A program made the translations under genes and the position numbers. The notes under the pieces are model-generated. The model was given only the letters and a program-made list of their open reading frames with translations, searched no databases and had not been told where the DNA came from. From Coniochaeta sp. PMI_546 (taxonomy: Eukaryota; Ascomycota; Sordariomycetes; Coniochaetales; Coniochaetaceae), in the NCBI GenBank assembly GCA_021432605.1, contig MU271145.1, forward strand, positions 1,364,001 to 1,428,000: 64,000 nt of DNA, written 5' to 3'. Below are positions 31,164 through 43,807 of the stretch, piece after piece (position 1 is the stretch's first letter; each line of letters starts with the position of its first letter).

Positions 31164-34107
31164 AGTGATGCCGGACAGTGTGGGTTGTTATGCTTAAAAA
31201 AAAGCTGATGTCGTTTCCTATGCCAGTGCTCATATGACCTCGAGATGAGGTCGGCAGAGGCAGGGTCCTAATGTTACTGCATCGAGGTTGAGGGTTGGTT
31301 CCGAAAAGCTTGTGACGGAGCAAGAGCTCCAACTGGTGGCAGGATCGGGTGATTCTAAGCGTAGCGCCCGTCGAGGTAGCGTTTGTTCAGCCCTACGGCC
31401 TTAGGTAGGCAAGTGGACAATTTGCCAGGGATGGTGTGTAATTTTGGTGAGGTGAACGTTGTCCCTAACGGTTGAATTTTGCAGATCGATGGTTTCTGGT
31501 GAATTGGCGAGTAACAGGTTCTCTTGTTGGGATCTGAATGGGAAATACGGGATGGATGATGAGATAACTCCAGGATGGATTCAAATGTGATGCAAGAACA
31601 GAGGGCCAAGATCTCGGCCCCGGATTAGGGCAGTGTGTGGAATGGAAGATAAGAGCCTGTGCAATTGACTTGGTTGATATGTGACACCTGTTCTGTTCTT
31701 TTCGACCCTTTGTCCTCTGGGTCGATCTTGCTTGTGGTGAATGTACCCTGAAGTTGACGGGCAGAAGTGAACTGGTTATTCACGGTGTGATATCAACCAC
31801 TCGGAGCAGCACGTGAAAATGTCGCGACTCCTGTCGACGAAGGAGGAAAAACACAACAGCGGCCGGACCCAGATAAGACGGTTTCACAAATAAAGACTTC
31901 AGGTCTTGACTCCAGATTGCGTCACACCCTTCGGAAGAAGGCGCAAAGGGATTCTGGGGTCGGACGTCCTGTCGAGGAACCTCAAAGTTATTAAATCACC
32001 CACGGCATGTACTTGGCTCGACGAACGGCAGGACAAGCTTTTGTTACAACCTGGAAGACCACAACAACAACGCAAAGGTTGGACGGAACATCACGAAAGA
32101 CAAGGGAAAGTGCGGTAATTGAGAATTGGCGATCCACTGCCAAGGCGGGCAACCGTGGCATCTGGGTCTTGCCAAACTCGCTGCCAGTTGTACACGTACG
32201 CGTGCACGGTGTCGCTCCGGCCTCTCTATCTAGGCTGCTGATATTCCTGGGTGGTTACGCGGTGGATATCTGCCTCTTCTCTTGTCACTTTTCACTTCAG
32301 TACATGCCCGGAATCCAGAGGCCGAGGTGGTGGTGGTCTTGCGTGCATGGAGGAGGTCTACAAGGTGCCCAGCGGCTCCAATAAGCAAACATCCAGAGGA
32401 CTCACACACACTGTATGCGGTACTCTTGGCGACTTGGCAGCGTCGCAGCTCTGCGCACATCGCCAACAAATCACCACATACCGGAAGCCTGATAGACACA
32501 TCCGCTGCCGTAATCCCATACCATAATCGTGTATGGGGTTCGGGCATTTGGCCAGATGCTCAGATGCTGCCTTGTTTGGGTGGATAGACGAGGTGGATTG
32601 GTGCAGAGCTTTGGTGCTGGAGCTTTCGAATCAACTTTTTGATATCTGGCTCAACCAGAATTTACCCCCCTCTTAATTTTGTGGCCGGACCGTCATGACT
32701 CTTCTCGTCCAACTCTCGAATCGTTCCAATCCTCCAAATTTTGCACAAAAGTGTTACTATGTACAAAATAAGCCTCTATCTTGTAGCACATGGTCGCACA
32801 GCTAGCTACATTCTTTCAGCCTCGGGCTACCGTCGGAATTGCACTCCATGACCAAGCCTGCAAGGTTCCCCAAGATGCAGCTTCTGCGGCCAAGTCGGCC
32901 ATCGGCGGGACGAGCTGTGGGGTCAACAGTACGGCTGTCGTCGAGAGAATGAGATGGCGGTCAGGGACCCCCGTGCTATCGTGGTCTAGCACCTGGGCGG
33001 ATTCTTGGGAGCAGCACAGGCTTGAAACGGGAGGCCGCCAACCGCAGCTTGCCTTTGCCGGATACGCGACACCCCTCATGGATATACATCATCTCTTCCG
33101 CGCTCTCCCCCCTGAGACTCCATGTGTCTAGCTTACCAAAGGACTGCAGGCAACCCGTCGGACTGCATCATAGCTTCGGAGACTTGCAGCTGGCGGCATG
33201 GATAGCTTCTGAGGCTCCAATATCTCCGGTGTGCGGCACGGAGCTTCACCGGTTTGCTTCCAAACTGACGCGAGATAACGCTGCAGCTCAGATAGACCGG
33301 GAGCTCTTACAGCCTACTGTCCAGTCACCATAGCCTCCGACGCCGGCATCTGCCTTTTTCACTTGGCACCTATGACAAAACCATGTGCTTACTGACCTGG
33401 GGTAGCTCACGAGAAAGATGGTGGGCTGTTTCGATCGAATCATCCCTAACCCCTCGTCCTGTATGACTCCGCAGAGCTGTACGAGCCACACCACCTCACG
33501 ATGTTGATATAGGCTGCCGGGCAAGGGTCAAGCTGCGTCCCGCATGCCAGGTTACATCCATCATACAGCCTCTTCATCCCATCTGCCGTACAGAGATAAT
33601 GACCAGGAAGAGTAAATATGTTGATAGCACTCGTCATCCACGTAGCGGCGGACAGGTGACACGTGGAACCATGGGACGACTTGAAGTGACTGACTGCTAT
33701 GAGAGTCGATGGCGCCATTGATAAAGACTTGACGTTGCACACGTCTGTTTTGGCAGATATCGAACCTGTAACTGGACTCCTCCATACAACCTTCCACCTC
33801 TCGCAGATGTATCTGGTCATCAAGGTTCTACCTGGTCACCAGCCCTCGGCGCACCCTTGGGCGAAGCAAAAGCATCTGTTGGCCGTGTCTAAAGGATCCT
33901 CGTCGTGCTCCATCGTTATACTGCCATTTTTTGACCAACCCGACCACCCTTTGAGAGGAATCCTTGACCGCAGCTCCCTAGACGCCTATGCAATGCAAGC
34001 TGACGAAGGACCTTCCAGTCCTACGCCCCCTTGAAAACCACGAATTACTAACATGATAAGAGGTCCGACCGTTGGCCTGCGCGAGTTTGTGCGAGATATC
34101 CTCGCCC
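31164..34107. other. Gene-poor stretch, 2.9 kb
   Basis: The right-hand end is the 3' flank of eIF3L, the left-hand end the promoter of the Usp gene, including an A/T run near 31190-31205. The recurring motif CCTTAGGTAGG is at 31399-31409. Short frames occur on both strands (up to ~125 codons) with no family resemblance. I cannot support a gene. Confidence 0.45.
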
Positions 34108-35711
34108 TTACGCATACGTCCGTGCAAGGTTACGGAGATACCAATCCACCAGCTTGCGTCCTACCTTCGCTTCCGAAATGTGAATGAGGTCCTATAGGCC
34201 GCTGTTAGCATCGCGATTACACAACAGCGTCAGGCCATTATCGGAAGACCACTAATAATCTGATAATGGCCCGTTAGCCAAGGGGCAAATCGTTTACTTA
34301 CACCTTGCAGCGCATAGTCGATATCGCTGACATTCACCAGATCACCCTCCAGCAAGGCCTGGTCGGACCAGCGCAGCTGCTTAGACCGCTGCTTGTTCAC
34401 CAGAAGCCATGACCGTAGCTCCTCGGAATCAACCTCCAGGAACCCTGCCAATTTGTTGAGGTCCATGGTCGTGTACAACCGTAGGTACGACTTGAGCGTG
34501 GGGCTGAACATGTTCGTCTTGACCTCATCCATGAAGATGGACAGGTGGTGTTCGATAGGATCGACGTTGGCCTCCGGGTGATCGAAATCTGGGGGCACGG
34601 GGGAGATAAACTTGGGGCAGGCGGTGCGGAAGAGCTCCTCGAAGATGGGCAGCGACTCGGGGCCGCCACGCTGCAGCTTCAGGAGCTGGTCGCCGTACTT
34701 CTCACGAAGAGCGGTGTGGATGGTGTCATCGAGACGTGTGGGGTGAAAGGCGACGCAGATGGCGATGAGCGCGTACATCTGATCGTTCTTCTTGGTGATC
34801 GAGTCATACTGCGCGTTTTTCTGGAAGTTCTTTGTCCGCGAAACGTAGACTAGGATGTGGCTGAACATACGGATGGCGTCGGCGTAGCGGCGCATCATCA
34901 TGTAGGAGAAACCGACGTAGTAATACGTGGTGAAATGGGCAGCCATGACCCGCGCAAACATGGCCTTCTTGTTAAGCTCGATGTCGTCAAGAGTCTTGAG
35001 CGCGAGGCTGAAGTCGCCGAGGAGAGTGTGAACCCTAAGAAGACCGATGATGGAGAAGTATCCAAGCATACGGTAGAGGCTCTTGGAGCCGTACTCGCCA
35101 GCGACAGCCATCGGGTCTTCGTTCCTCTTCATCGCGGCCAGCTGCTCTGTGATTTGAGACCTCTGGATCAGGGAATATAAGACGTTCAGGACGCTATAGC
35201 AGCCCCATGTGTTGGGGTTGTCGCGCAGAACCTGGATCTCCTCCTCATTGTTGGCTTGCCTCGCAATCCGTGCTCGGTACGACGAAAAAGAGTTGAACTG
35301 GTAAATGAACTCGTCGATGACATCCCACGCCCAGTAGTACTATCAGATGATATGTTAGCGAAGCGCTCGCCGAGTCTGAGAGGGGCAGGTTGTGCTCACA
35401 GATGGGGGCTCCAGATCAACAGGGCCCTCGGAATTGAGGATGAAGTGGAACAGGCTGCAGTAGGAGTCGTAGCTCTGGAACTTGACCTCGAGCGGTGCCG
35501 AAAAGTCAAGGGGTTGAGCAGCGGCAGCCAGTCGCGACTGTATGTCGTCGGTCTGTTGAGCCATCGTCAGGGACGTCACCTGCTCCAGCTCCTCCATGCC
35601 ATCTTCGAATTGGACCTGCTCCCGGTAGTCGGCCACCAAGGCCTCCTCCTCCACATCGCTATCGTCGTCGATGGCCCTCACAGGCGGAGCGCCATTCTGA
35701 AACGCGCTCAT
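34108..35711 (-). CDS. Eukaryotic translation initiation factor 3 subunit L (eIF3L)
   Basis: Three exons on the minus strand: 35711-35400, 35339-34302 and 34191-34108, giving 477 residues. Both introns are phase 0: donors GTGAGC and GTAAGT, acceptors GATAG and TATAG. The last exon adds only 27 residues (DLIHISEAKVGRKLVDWYLR), which are the conserved C-terminus of the family; reading straight through would replace it with unrelated sequence. Other hallmarks are VKFQSYDSYCSLFHFIL, YYWAWDVIDEFIYQFNSFS, SKSLYRMLGYFSIIGLLRVH and FFFPTY-like LKSYLRLYTTMDLNKLAGFL within the PCI-type C-terminal domain. eIF3L is a non-core subunit of the eIF3 complex that helps recruit mRNA to the 40S subunit; it is present in filamentous fungi but absent from Saccharomyces. 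The N-terminus is acidic. It is divergent from EFL1. Confidence 0.95.
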
Positions 35712-36335
35712 TCTTGCGGCTGTATGTTACGAGAGCTTCGGCGTGCTCGTCGTTGGGTCAGGACAAACAGACGTTATCGAGGGCGGGGCGCGATGTTTGT
35801 CTGAGGTTATCGACAAATTTTTGGCAAAAAGTGAAGATTAGGGCTTTGGGGCCTCGCTAGTCCGGTATATGGTCTAGGCGAATAACAGCGAATTGCCTTA
35901 TCTCAAACAAAGCAGGCTCCTACACGCAGGTGTCAAGGATGTTCCAAGTAAGAGTCACGTCGTTGAAGAGATACACTGCCTTCAACCCGAGTTTTCAGAT
36001 TCTTCTCTCAACTGGTTCAATACGAAATAGCAATGTGCCAAACTTGCAGCAGTTGTTCCGCCAAACATTTGCCCCTCTGTACTTCCGTAACGTCTGCCCC
36101 ACTATGAGTCGACTTCTCTACCCCACTATCAAAAGTTGAAAATGCACCTAGTGGGGTGTTAGTCAGTTGTACGAAGTATATCGCCCAACTTGGATCTTAG
36201 ACGCAGGTGACGACAGCAGCAACTGGGACCAGAGAAATATTTTATTTATAATCGTGCTCTCCCTTGGATGTGCATTCCAAGATATTTCATCTCGTCTCAT
36301 TTAGTCCTGTCGTCAGGATCTGCGAATTTGCCAAG
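35712..36335. promoter_or_regulatory. Divergent promoter region, eIF3L / EFL1 (624 bp)
   Basis: Start codons of eIF3L (minus) and EFL1 (plus) face away from each other. The central part (36130-36260) is AT-rich with AATATTTTATTTATAAT near 36235, which may be a nucleosome-poor promoter core. No coding frame. Confidence 0.5.
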
Positions 36336-39300
36336 ATGCCGGTCGTCAGTCCTGAAAAGCTTGCCAAGCTGCAGAGCCATGCAGACGATGTCAGAAATGT
36401 ATAGTCCAGGTTCTCATACAATGAGGTCCGTCTACCATGTGCTAACTCTTCACTTCCAGATATGTATTCTAGCCCACGTTGTATGTGACTGTGATTCGAG
36501 TATCTCCACTCATCGGCCTGGCTCGCCGCATGCTAACGCCGTGACCTCATTAGGATCATGGAAAGACATCTCTCACAGATGCTCTACTCGCCACTAATGG
36601 CATCATATCCCCAAAGTTGGCCGGTAAGATCAGGTACCTGGACTCGAGGCCTGACGAGCAACTACGTGGTATCACCATGGAGTCTTCTGCCATCTCACTC
36701 TACTTTTCGATGCTCCGGAGATCCAGCCCGGACGCTACCCCTGAGCCCAAGGAGTACCTCATCAACCTCATAGACTCGCCTGGTCACATTGACTTCAGCA
36801 GTGAAGTCTCTACGGCTTCCAGGTTATGTGATGGAGCAGTCGTCCTCGTCGACGCTGTTGAAGGTGTCTGCAGTCAGACGGTAACTGTCCTACGCCAGGC
36901 ATGGACTGAAAAGCTCAAGCCACTTTTGGTGATCAACAAAATGGACAGGCTCGTCACGGAGCTGAAGATGACTCCTGGCGAGGCATATATACACCTCAGC
37001 AAGCTCCTGGAACAAGTCAACGCTGTTCTTGGCAGTTTCTTCCAGGGCGAACGGATGGAGGAAGACTTGAATTGGCGTTCAAGGATGGAGGAGAGGGCCG
37101 CTGCGGCTGCTGCAAAAGAAGCCAAGATTGCAGATCAACAAAGCGATTCTGGTGAGCTTCAGTTCCAAGAACGTGACGACGAAGAGCTCTACTTCGCGCC
37201 AGAGAAGAATAACGTTATCTTTGGAAGCGCTATCGATGGTTGGGCATTTACAGTGAGGCAGTTTGCCGGACTTTACGAGAAGAAACTGGGCATCAAACGC
37301 AACGTCCTTGAGAAAGTACTTTGGGGCAGCTTTTACTTTGACCCTAAGACGAAAAAAGTCTTGGGCCCAAAACATTTGAAGGGGAGGTCACTCAAGCCTA
37401 TCTTTGTCCAGCTTGTGCTTGAGCCAATCTGGACAGCCTATCAGGCGACCACTGGTGGTGATAACGGAAAGGGGGACCCTGCGCTCCTGGAGAAGATCAC
37501 GAAGTCCCTTAACCTTACGATACCGCCACATGTTCTGAGGTCTCGCGACCCAAGGTTACTGCTCACAACGGTCTTTTCCTCCTGGCTCCCACTGTCGACC
37601 GCGTTGCTGGTGTCTGTCGTTGAGTCACTCCCCTGCCCACGAGTAGCCCAGGCAGAACGATTACCGGATCTTTTACAGGAGGTCCCGGGCTTGGAGTACG
37701 TCGACCCCAGGGTTAAAGATGCCATGATATCCTTCAAGAACGGTAAAGAGGATCCTGTGGTCGCATACGTCAGTAAAATGGTGTCTATCCCAGAAAGCGA
37801 ACTTCCTGAAAACAAGCGGAGAGGCCAGCTTACTGGAGAGGAGGCAAGAGAAATGGCTCGCAAAAAGCGTGCTGAAGCTGCCAGAGCTCAGGCTGCTGTG
37901 ATGGACGGGACGAACAATATTACAGATGCTATGGCGAACGCTAGTCTCGAGGAAGATTTACAGCAGCCAGAAGAAGAAGAGAAAGTAGATCCAGAGCATC
38001 TGGTCGGCTTTGCTCGGATCTACTCGGGCACTCTCTCCGTGGGCGACTCGATCTACGTCCTTCCGCCCAAATTCTCCCCTGCCCATCCGCACGCTCCCCC
38101 CGAGCCAAAGAAGGTTACCGTCACCGCTTTATATATGCTCATGGGCCGCGCACTAGAATCACTGGACTCCGTTCCAGCGGGCGTCGTCTTCGGCATTGGA
38201 GGCCTTGAAGGCAGCGGTATTCTTAAGTCCGGTACATTGTGTAGCCAACTCGAAGGCTCTGTCAATCTTGCTGGTATTGCCAACCTTGGCGGAAAGCCGA
38301 TTGTGCGCGTTGCGCTGGAGCCGGTCAACCCGGCAGACCTCGACAAGATGATCCGTGGTCTGCACCTCCTCGTTCAGAGCGACCCGTGTGCCGAATATGA
38401 GCAGTTCTCTAGCGGTGAGCACGTGCTGCTCACAGCCGGCGAACTCCATTTGGAGCGTTGTTTGACCGATCTGAGGGAGCGGTATGCTCGCTGCGAGATC
38501 CAGGCTGGTGCTCCGATTGTACCATACCGAGAAACAACCGTGCGTGCCGAGGAGATGAGACCGCCAGCAAATAAGGAGCTGGGCCGGGGAGTGGTTGTCG
38601 GTGTCACCAGCTCAAAACAGGTCACTGTGACCTTGAGAGTACGACCATTACCGATGGAGGTGACGGAGTTTCTAGTCAAGAACTCTGGATCCATCAAACG
38701 TCTCTATTCGGAGCATAAAGATCCTGCTGAAAGCAACGGACAAAACGAAGCAGCCTCCGAGGATATTGTAGAGGTTGACGGAGTCATCCCTGAAAACAAG
38801 ATCCTATCAGCGGAAGACCTGAAATCCCAGCTCCAGGCCCAACTAGAAAAGGTCAAGGACCGAGAAGTTTGGAAGAATGTTGTCGACCAGATCACCTCGT
38901 TCGGACCTAGACGGACAGGCCCCAACCTCCTCATTGATGCCACTAAGGAGCAGTGCTTTGCCAAAGCCTTCGCACCAGAGAAAGAGCGTCGACGCAACAA
39001 CGCTGTCCCCTCCGCCGACGAAACGACCATTCACGCGAGCCACTTCTGCGACAAGATAACCTATGGCTTCCAGCTGGCAACAGAGCAAGGACCGCTCTGC
39101 CACGAGCCCGTGCAGGGAATCGCCGTCTTCATCGAAAGTGTGGCCATCTCTGCCGGCGAAGACGAGACCGTCTCGGCTAGGGACAGGGTCGGCCGTCTCA
39201 CCGGCGAAGTCATCAAGACGGTCCAGCAGTCCGTGCACAAGGGCTTCCTCGACTGGTCGCCGCGCCTGATGCTCGCAATGTACTCGTGCGAGATTCAAGC

Positions 39301-39767
39301 GAGCAGTAAGTCTTTTGCCTCCTTTCTCCGCTCTCTTCCACTCCAAACTGGCCGCATAACCCCTAAATCTAACAAATCGCAAAGCCGAGGTCCTAGGCCG
39401 AGTCTACGACGTGCTAACCCGCCGCCGCGGCCGCGTCTTGTCGGAAGCGATGAAGGAGGGAACCCCGTTCTTCAGCATCCAGAGTCTTCTCCCGGCGGCC
39501 GAGTCCTTCGGGTTCGCGGACGAGATGCGCAAGCGCACCTCGGGTGCGGCTCAACCGCAGCTCATTTTCGCGGGCTTCGAGATCCTGGACGAGGACCCGT
39601 TCTGGGTGCCGTTTACGGAGGAGGAGATGGAGGACCTGGGCGAGCATGGCGATCGGGAGAATGTGGCTAAGCGGTATATGGACAGTGTTCGGAGGAGAAA
39701 GGGGTTGTTGGTTCAGGGGAGGACGGTTGCGAGGGATGCGGAGAAGCAGAAGACGCTAAAGAGGTAG
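36336..39767 (+). CDS. EFL1: EFL1/Ria1, cytoplasmic EF-2-like GTPase for 60S maturation
   Basis: Four exons: 36336-36398, 36460-36480 (a 21-nt microexon), 36554-39305 and 39385-39767, giving 1072 residues. Introns have donors GTATAG, GTATGT and GTAAGT and acceptors CCAG, TTAG and AAAG. The start ATG at 36336 begins [20 protein letters not shown]. The G1/P-loop AHVDHGKT (residues 26-33) is re-formed only after splicing, with the second intron falling between V28 and D29. G3 is DSPGHIDF (from 102) and G4 is NKMD (from 156), and [12 protein letters not shown] is the G2/switch region. The EF-2-type domains II-V follow, including [20 protein letters not shown]. The C-terminus has [19 protein letters not shown]. 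In yeast, Efl1 with the SBDS protein Sdo1 uses GTP to release Tif6/eIF6 from late cytoplasmic pre-60S particles. It converges on eIF4B. Confidence 0.96.
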
Positions 39768-40920
39768 TTGAGGATCTGGTCGAGGGTCGGGACTGGAAAG
39801 AGGCTAGATCTTGGAGACAGCATGAATGTCATCACGCAGCTGACGTCTCAAAGATTTGACTATGGTAGCCCCGAGTACTAAACAATGAATGGTATCACTC
39901 AAGCTGCAGGTAGGAAGTCTCATCTGACAGGCACCAAAGCCATAACAAACAACCTTTTGAAATGTGTGCTTTTATTTGCCTCTGTATGGCCTGGATCTAA
40001 GAAGGAGGCCCATACCTGCAGGTCCATCCTACACAAGCGTGAACCCAAGATCCTCATAACGATACCCACCAAACTGAGTCTGTAGATTCGCCTATGCGCT
40101 CGGCATCTCGCCCATCTCATCTTCAGAACAGTTCATGTGAGAACGAGAAGACCCCGACACAAGATCGAGGGGGACGACCCAGGCACCTCCTCCAGAGGGA
40201 CAGTTCCGTGCAAAGGCTGGCATGAATGCGATGTCGTCCATCCACCCCACCCTCAAGTCTATTGTGAAAGCACACCCGAAGAGATGAGATTGCAGTTTTT
40301 CCTGCGGAAGATATGAACCCTCGACCATGATGAAGGAGAGACGAGTCCAACCATGAGAGCCGTGGAAAGGGTGGAGGAAGAAGGAAGAAAGAAGGAAATA
40401 GCAAAATCAATCCGTTCGCGCCGACACCACTTCCTGCAAAAGACCACCAGCATATTTTGTGTCAATCCCAGGGAAAAACTCGCATCTTTGTTTGCATGTC
40501 AAAACGATTTTTTTTAGGAAAAAAAAAATCGCCCGCTGTCATGTTCCAGTACTGAGAAAAATCCCAAGAAATATCGAATGTTGTTATAGATCTTATACCT
40601 TGGAGATGTGCAACCAACAGGGGCAACAGTCGCGACCGCACCAGGGAAGAGGCAATGACGACAAGTAGGAGGCGCGTATTGTGAACGATTATCAATGAAA
40701 AGCCAGAAGTTTTGAGTGGCGAAGGTGGGTTCAGGCTGGTCAAATTCGGGGAGCACCAATAATCAGTCGTTGCATGAGGTTTCTAGGAGACTTCAAAGAG
40801 GCTATTCACATCTTGGAAGCGTGGGAGGTCCGAGCAGCAGGTGCGTGATGAGGTCGTAAAGCTCCATTTATCGAGGTATTTCATACTCGCGTGAGCGGTG
40901 AACGGTGTGTTAATGTACAT
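39768..40920. other. Intergenic between convergent EFL1 and eIF4B
   Basis: Two 3' flanks totalling 1.15 kb. Runs of T (TTTTTTTT near 40510) followed by A (near 40520) could serve polyadenylation of either gene. No supportable coding frame. Confidence 0.55.
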
Positions 40921-43120
40921 CTAAGAGACGACCGGACGGCCACCACGTCGGCCCTTGGCGGGAGCCGCGACCGTGGTCCAACCATCCTCATCGGTTTTTG
41001 GCGTCTCGGATTCACCAGCAGCGGTTGGTGCCTGAGCTGGTGCAGCACCGTTAGCCCGCGGTGGCCGGCCACCGTCATTGCGTGGTCCACGAGGAACACC
41101 ACCGCCACGAGGGCCACGGGGGGCACCTCCACCGCGAGGTCCACCACGCTGCTCAGCAGATGCCGACCTCCAGTTTCCACTCTCAGTAGCCCGTGTCTGG
41201 GGTTTCGCGAAATCGTCCCCACGGGGCTCGCCGCGAGGACCACGGGGCTCCCGAGGCTCGCGTGTGCGAACGGGTATCTTCTGCTCTCCATTCTGAGCGG
41301 GAGAAGTTGCAGGTGCAGCAGCTGCCTCTGTAGCAATGTCCTTTGCCTCCTCTGGGTTTTCTGTCCTTGCAATCTCGGGGGTCTCCGATGCAGCTCCTGT
41401 GGAAGCTTCCTTGGGAGCTTGGACCTCCTCTGAGATGTTCTTGGCAGCTTCTTCTGCGGCGGCCTTCTCAGCAGCCTCTTTCGCTGCGGCTTCCTTGGCA
41501 ATTCTGCGCTCCTCCTTGGCCTTCTCCTCGGCTTCCTTCTTTTCCTTGATGGCCGCAAGACGCTTCTCCTCAATCTCCCGCTCGCGGGATGCAGTGTCGA
41601 TAGGGCGAGCAGCACCGAATGGGCTCGCTTTCGAGTCTGTAGCTGACGAAGCGGGGGAGGTGACAGCAGCAGGCTGCTCAGAGACTGTGCGCTTGGTCAG
41701 ATTGAGCTTGGGCCTACCACCAGCGAGAGTGGCGGGAGCACCGCCCGCGGGAGACGACGGCGCCTCGCTTCCAGCCCTAGAGTGCGACTCGGACTTGACA
41801 GGGGCATCCGGGCGCATATGGCTGCGCCACTGGTTATCTTGTTCGGCTGCGGTAGGAGCGCGCTCGGGACGATCTGAGAACTCGCGGCGAGGCGGCCGTG
41901 AGCCATCAAGCCGGGGCTCACGAGGTTCACCACGACCCTCACCAGGGCCCCATGCGGGAGAAGCATGGCGGTTTCTGAAATTGTCGGACCGGCCATCGTT
42001 GGTTCCTGGACGGGATCCATCTCTAGAACGGCCTCCAGTGCGCTCAGGTTGTGCTAGGGGGGACAGAGGACCCCTTCTCTCCCAGTTACCGAAGTCTCGC
42101 ACCTTGCCGTCATCAGCCATAGGCTCGCGGGGGGCTCGTCGTTCGCTATACTCGGGGCGACCGGGGCGTTCAGAACCAGGCAGCGCTGCCAGGGGACCTT
42201 TCCTCTCCCAGCTCGCATTGCTCAAGTCGCGACCGGAGTCGAAGCCGCCATCACGACGTTCCTTGGCTACACGGCTGTCAGTTTATACGGCGCGTCTGAT
42301 ATGGCAGCGAAGAATACTTACGAGGATCAGCAACCTTGATGCGGATGCTGCGGCCTTGAAATGACTGTCCATCTAGTGTCAAGGCCTTGACGAGACCCTC
42401 ACGGTCTCCGAATTCGGCATAGGCGAAACCCTTAGGCCTCTGCTGCTCGCGGTCCTCGATGATACGGACACTGACAATATTGCATCCCTCGAAGAATTCG
42501 GTGACAGTCTCCTGGGTAGCATCGTATGACAGGTTTCCGAGATGGAGGGTGTAAGGAGGCTTGTCGGGAATTTGCTGCGGGAGGTTCTCACGAATGCTGG
42601 AATAGCCTCTGTCGTTGCCACCACCGTAGCCGGAACCATAACCGGAACCAGTCTGGCGAGGAGGGAGAGGCTGGGTGCCTTTAGTAGCTTTGGTTAGTTA
42701 TATATTCGGAGTCTAGCAGAGAGTAGAATCACAATAGTAACACACCAGAAGCTAATCACAACATGTCAATCAAGGTAAACCCAAAAATGATTAGGACTAG
42801 AAAACTTACCATAAGTATCCTCAACCTCGTCAGCCCATGATCCGCCGTAGCCTATATGACGTGGTCAGTACAGATATTCGGGGCAAGGCTGTGCCGCAGT
42901 TGCAACCGATCGTCGAGCGGCATGTGGCGTGTCTAGCAAGAAGACAAGACACGAAGGAGGGGGAGGGGGAGGGGATACTGACTGTCGGCGCCAATGAATT
43001 CACCCAGGGTAAGCTTCTGGGCTTTTTCTTTCTTAGGAGCTGGAAAGGGAGGATGAGTTAGTTTTGACCAGTTGGTGGTAATGTCGGCTTGTGTCTTCGA
43101 CGGTGCGGCTTCTCACCCAT
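40921..43120 (-). CDS. Eukaryotic translation initiation factor 4B (eIF4B/Sce3-like RRM protein)
   Basis: Five coding exons on the minus strand: 43120-43117, 43039-42983, 42851-42810, 42678-42322 and 42266-40921, giving 601 residues. The first coding segment is only ATGG, completed by the next exon to M-A-P-K-K-E-K-A-Q-K. Donors are GTGAGA, GTCAGT, GTAAGT and GTAAGT; acceptors CCAG, ATAG, AAAG and GTAG. The N-terminus has KLTLGEFIGAD and SWADEVED, typical of eIF4B. One RRM follows at about residues 70-150 (YTLHLGNLSYDATQ as RNP2 and KGFAYAEFGD as RNP1). Then come repeated motifs of the type (N/S)WERKGPL/NWERRGPLSPL, a lysine/glutamate coiled segment (EREIEEKRLAAIKEKKEAEE) and RGG-like Gly/Arg-rich clusters (GGPRGGGAPRGPRGGG). 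In yeast and fission yeast this factor stimulates eIF4A helicase and binds 40S. It is next to EFL1 and divergent from a membrane-protein gene. Confidence 0.93.
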
Positions 43121-43807
43121 GATTGCGGTTGTTCAAGGCTACGCGCAGTCGATTCGATGCGCGCAGTAATAGCCGGAGCTTGTATACGCCGGCGACAAGT
43201 CTATGGATGGACTTGTGTTGATGAATGTTGCGAGAGTAGCTACCAATCAACAGGAGTGATTGGTAGTGATAGGTGTAGAGTGTGTGGACGAAGCGAGCTA
43301 TAGATGGCTTCGCGGGGGTTTGATGATGCAGGTTTTTTGGTTTATGGGGTCGAAAAAAATGAAGGACGACGAAGTCCGAATGGACCTGGGAGAGGGTTGA
43401 CTTTTTTTCAACCACTGACACAAAAGCGCAGTGCGGCGCTAACACGGGCTAGCCGTATTTGGACTAGCGTGATCCAGGCGAGGACGCTGCCGCTTTCCCG
43501 AACCCATCAAAGTCCATCATTGGGTGGAGAATGGTGAAGGTCGACTCGACTCTCTGTCTCTGTACTGGACTGGACTCTGCTACTACTACTTCACCTTATG
43601 TAAAGCTTTCTCGACCAGTATCTTATATTCCTGTAGCTTATCAGCCAAGGTACACGCCCTCAAGACAGCATAGCATGGACCAGCAGTTCCAGAGACTCCA
43701 GGCTACATGCTACATGCTACTTACTCTGTAGCCAAAAACCAACCATCTGCGATATTTCACTTGAGAACCCTTCTTGCAGTAGCAGTCCGGAATCTTCGCT
43801 GGTGAAC
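43121..43807. promoter_or_regulatory. Divergent promoter region, eIF4B / glycine-rich membrane protein (687 bp)
   Basis: Start codons face away from each other. No TATA box clearly placed for either gene. Short shadow frames only. A tandem ACATGCTACATGCTACTTACT occurs near 43708-43728, just before the membrane-protein gene. Confidence 0.45.
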
